Of a stretch of DNA of 10,198 nucleotides, positions 8,255 to 10,198 are shown piece after piece (positions within the stretch are counted from its first letter, which is position 1; every line of letters begins with the position of its first letter). The DNA comes from Jimgerdemannia flammicorona (Eukaryota > Mucoromycota > Endogonomycetes > Endogonales > Endogonaceae): contig RBNI01007545.1 in NCBI GenBank assembly GCA_003990745.1, positions 1 through 10,198 of the forward strand, read 5' to 3'. Under the pieces are notes generated by a model that did not search any database, was not told the DNA's origin, and saw only the letters and a list, made by a program, of their open reading frames with translations. Made by a program: the position numbers and the translations under genes.

Positions 8255-8736
8255 CTAAGTCAGTAGCATTCTGGAGATTGCATTGGCAACAATGTTTTCC
8301 TTGCCAGGGCGGTACTGGATTTCGTAGTCAAAGTTGGTGAGGACTTTCATCCATCTGGCTTACTTTCGAGAAAGGGTAGCCTGGGTCTTGATGTTGACTA
8401 ATGACTTGTGGTCAGTCAATACGGTGAAGTGTGCTCCTTCTAGGTATGGTTGCCATTTGATCAGAGTATCTATGATGGCTAACATTTCCTTCTCATGAGT
8501 TGTATAGTTAATTTTGGCATCGTTGAACTTGCAGGAGTGATAGGCCACAGAGTGTCCTTCTTGCATGAGTACTGCTCCAAGGACTAGGTCAGAGGCATCA
8601 GTAGTAACTTCATATAGTAGGGCAGGATTTGCCGCTTGAAGTACTGGAGTGGTTATCAAGGTATCTTTCAATACTTGAAAGGCTGTATCTTGTTCGGGTC
8701 CCCAATTTATAAGGTTGTTGAAGTCTTTCTCTTGTC
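8255..8736 (-). pseudogene. Ty3/gypsy pol fragment: end of RT and RNase H
   Basis: This is a fragment of a Ty3/gypsy polyprotein. It starts in the RT-RNase H connection (INWGPEQDTAFQVLKD), continues with the RNase H domain that degrades RNA in the RNA-DNA hybrid (TTDASDLVLGAVLMQ, then THEKEMLAIID, then LTDHKSL, carrying the expected Asp, Glu and Asp), and ends with FDYEIQYRPGKENIVANAISRM, the conserved segment after RNase H. An in-frame TAA at 8360-8362 interrupts it between LSRK and ARW, where the family has glutamine. A stop follows at 8255-8257. Upstream of about 8736 the frame is lost and RT homology stops; downstream there is no integrase. It is therefore a truncated, dead piece. Confidence 0.88.
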
Positions 8737-8890
8737 ATGGTGAGCTTCTTAAGTTTTGGAGGCCACAAATATAGGCTCCAAGGAGTGCCGACAGGTGTAC
8801 CTCATCCCTTAGGTATAGGAGTCCCACCTGGTCTTTTCGGCATAGCCATAGCTTCTAGTTTCAGCAAGTTACAAGGATTTCAAGAATTTC
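8737..8890. other. Junction sequence between gypsy fragment and minisatellite
   Basis: No gypsy RT motif can be found here on the minus strand and no other family is recognised. On the plus strand an open frame from the ATG at 8737 reads a Gly/Pro-rich peptide (GVPTGVPHPLGIGVPPG) and runs straight into the minisatellite, giving Gly-x-y-like repeats. The openness of the repeat itself makes this weak evidence for coding. Confidence 0.35.
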
Positions 8891-9916
8891 GGGGCAAGAC
8901 GGGCAAAATGGGCAAGATGGGCAACACAGGCAAGATGGCAAGATGGGCGACATGGGCAAGATGGGCGACATGGGCAAGATGGGCGACATGGGCAAGACAG
9001 GCAAAACAGGCAAAATGACATGGGCAAGACCGGCAAAACAGACAAGATGGGCAACACGGGCAAGATGGCAAGATGGGTGACATGGGCAAGACAGGCAAAA
9101 TGGGCAAAACGACAGGGCAAGACCAGCAAAACGGGCAAGATGGGCAACATGAGCAAGACAAGACGGGCAACATGGGCAAGATGGGCAAAACGGGCAAAAC
9201 GATGGGCAAGACAGACAAGATGGGCAAGACAGGCAAGATGGGCAAGACGGGCAAGACGGGTAACATGGGCAAGATGGGTAAGATGGGCAAGACAGGCAAG
9301 ATGGGTAACACGGGCAAGACGGATAAGATGGGCAAGATGGCAAGACGGGCGACATGGGCAAGACGGGCAAAATGGGCAAAACGATATGGGCAAGATAGGC
9401 AAAACAGGCAAAATGGGCAAAACGGGCAAGATGGGCAAAACGGGCAAGATGGGCAAAATGGGCAAAATGAGCAAGATGGGCATAATGGGCAAAACGGGCA
9501 AGATGGGCAACACGGGCAAGACGGCAAGATAGGCAACATGGGCAAGATGGGCAAAATGGGCAAAACGACACAGGCAAGACTGGCAAAATGGGCAAGATGG
9601 GCAACATGGGCAAGACAAGATGGGCGACATGGGCAAGACAGGCAAAATGGGCAAAATGACAGGCAAGATGGGCAAGACGGGCAAGACAGGCAAGACAGGT
9701 AACACAGGCAAGACGGGCAAGATGGGCAAGACGGCAAGATGGGCGACATGGGCAAGACGGGCAAAATGGGCAAAACGACATGGGCAAGATACGGGTAATA
9801 CGGGCAAGATGGGCAAGACGGGCAAGACGGCAAGACGGGCAACATGGGCAAGATGGACAAAATGGGAAAAATGACATGGGCAACCAGGCAAGATGGGCAA
9901 GATAGGCAAGATGGGG
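8891..9916 (+). repeat. 9-bp-period minisatellite, about 1.03 kb
   Basis: This is an array of about 114 variant units of 9 bp. The commonest unit is GGGCAAGAT, with GGGCAAGAC, GGGCAAAAT, GGGCAAAAC and A-for-G variants at the first base. The plus strand is purine-rich with about one C per unit. A composite core of about 65 bp (GGGCAAGAYGGCAAGAYGGG, then CRACATGGGCAAGAYGGGC, then AAAATGGGCAAAACGACA and a final GGGCAAG) recurs at 9058-9121, 9330-9394, 9514-9578, 9608-9667 (shortened), 9724-9788 and 9820-9884. Near the left end an 18-bp subunit is perfectly triplicated (8941-8994). Because 9 is a multiple of 3 and the unit lacks stops, several frames on both strands stay open; I do not regard these as genes. 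Confidence 0.97.
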
Positions 9917-10198
9917 AGGCACTAATAGGGGTAGGCCAGGTGCACTAGATGCCAAGTACTTGAGGTGGTTGGGGCTCACAACCCATACCCACTCTTGGGT
10001 GGGGCAGGCTGGGTAGGAGGATCTAGTTACTCGGGCAGTGAGGTCGCAACTCACATCCTAAAGGTGCTTAGATTGTTATTGGTTTGGAAATTGTAGTGTG
10101 AGAGTAGGGTGGGGTGAGATGCAGAATGTGGCTGCTGGTATGGCATGAGGATTTTAGATAGTTAATAAATGGGGCTCCGGCCTATAGAGGAAAAAAAA
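9917..10198 (+). other. Retroposon-like 3' tail: hairpins, AATAAA, UNCG loop, A-run
   Basis: This is unique, non-coding sequence after the minisatellite. Two small hairpins can be drawn: ACCCA/TGGGT with loop CTCT (9987-10000) and GTGAG/CTCAC with loop GTCGCAA (10038-10054). Near the end are AATAAA (10164-10169), then a hairpin GGC-TCCG-GCC (10173-10182) whose loop is of the stable UNCG type closed by C-G, then TATAGAGG and at least eight A residues up to the window edge (10191-10198). A polyadenylation signal 22 bases before an A-run, with a terminal stem-loop, fits the 3' end of a LINE or LINE-mobilised transcript on the plus strand. No coding part of such an element is seen to the left. 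Confidence 0.5.
10164..10169 (+). terminator. AATAAA polyadenylation signal
   Basis: This canonical hexamer is 22 bases upstream of the A-run at 10191. Its placement is right for cleavage and polyadenylation of a plus-strand transcript that was later inserted with its tail, but a single hexamer in AT-rich DNA is weak evidence alone. Confidence 0.4.

Noticed and set aside
9020..9874. Plus-strand Gly-Lys-Met/Thr repeats resembling collagen triplets
   Set aside because: The triplet pattern follows directly from a 9-bp unit beginning GGC. No signal peptide or flanking domain supports a protein.
8891..9916. CRISPR array
   Set aside because: The units are 9 bp, contiguous and without unique spacers; the context is eukaryotic retroelements.
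8861..10054. Long minus-strand open frames of 326-397 codons (Cys/Pro/Ser- or Leu/Pro-rich) over the minisatellite
   Set aside because: The 9-bp unit has no stop in several frames of both strands, so long frames are expected. The translations are only the repeat, with no family domain.
9917..10060. tRNA-derived SINE head (A and B boxes)
   Set aside because: No pair of sequences matches the A-box and B-box consensus at the right distance, and no cloverleaf can be drawn.

Overview
The window looks like repeat-rich nuclear DNA from a eukaryote, and every recognisable gene-like segment in it belongs to a decayed transposable element or to a broken, unassigned reading frame. I see no bacterial operon structure, no ribosome-binding sites and no intact conserved housekeeping gene. 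The style of the Ty3/gypsy RNase H, the short C/A-rich leaders behind TATA boxes and the LINE layout fit a filamentous fungus (perhaps a basidiomycete) best. This is an inference of about 50% confidence; an early-diverging plant or another eukaryote is not excluded.

Layout. (1) 1 to about 5680, minus strand: one long non-LTR retrotransposon (LINE), running off the left edge. It has a large acidic ORF1 (about 5570-3685). ORF2 starts near 3656 and carries an APE-type endonuclease, a linker, a reverse transcriptase, a C-terminal region and a zinc-binding zf-RVT-like motif near 388-459. The ORFs are broken by many stops and a few frameshifts. (2) 5684-6360: AT-richer DNA with short dispersed direct repeats and no recognised gene. 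(3) 6360-6720: an LTR- or promoter-like stretch with a minus-strand TATAAATA, a perfect heat-shock-element-like triplet and two copies of a 31-bp motif. (4) 7820-6723, minus strand: an unrecognised acidic protein of about 365 codons broken by two early TGA codons. It has a TATA box and two tandem copies of the same 31-bp motif directly upstream. (5) 8255-8736, minus strand: a Ty3/gypsy RNase H fragment, interrupted by one stop and without an integrase. (6) 8891-9916: a minisatellite of about 1 kb with a 9-bp period, a higher-order organisation and regular GGG runs. (7) 9917-10198, plus strand: a structured unique tail with AATAAA, a UNCG-type hairpin and a terminal A-run, resembling the 3' end of a retroposed transcript.

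The parts probably do not work together as a pathway. The window reads as nested or adjacent repeats at different stages of decay. The two most unusual signals are the 31-bp motif placed in opposite orientations on the two sides of the orphan gene, and the minisatellite followed by a retroposon-like 3' end. Many in-frame stops in both retroelements fall where a CAA, CAG or CGA codon would be a single C-to-T change away, which suggests cytosine-deamination-type decay.
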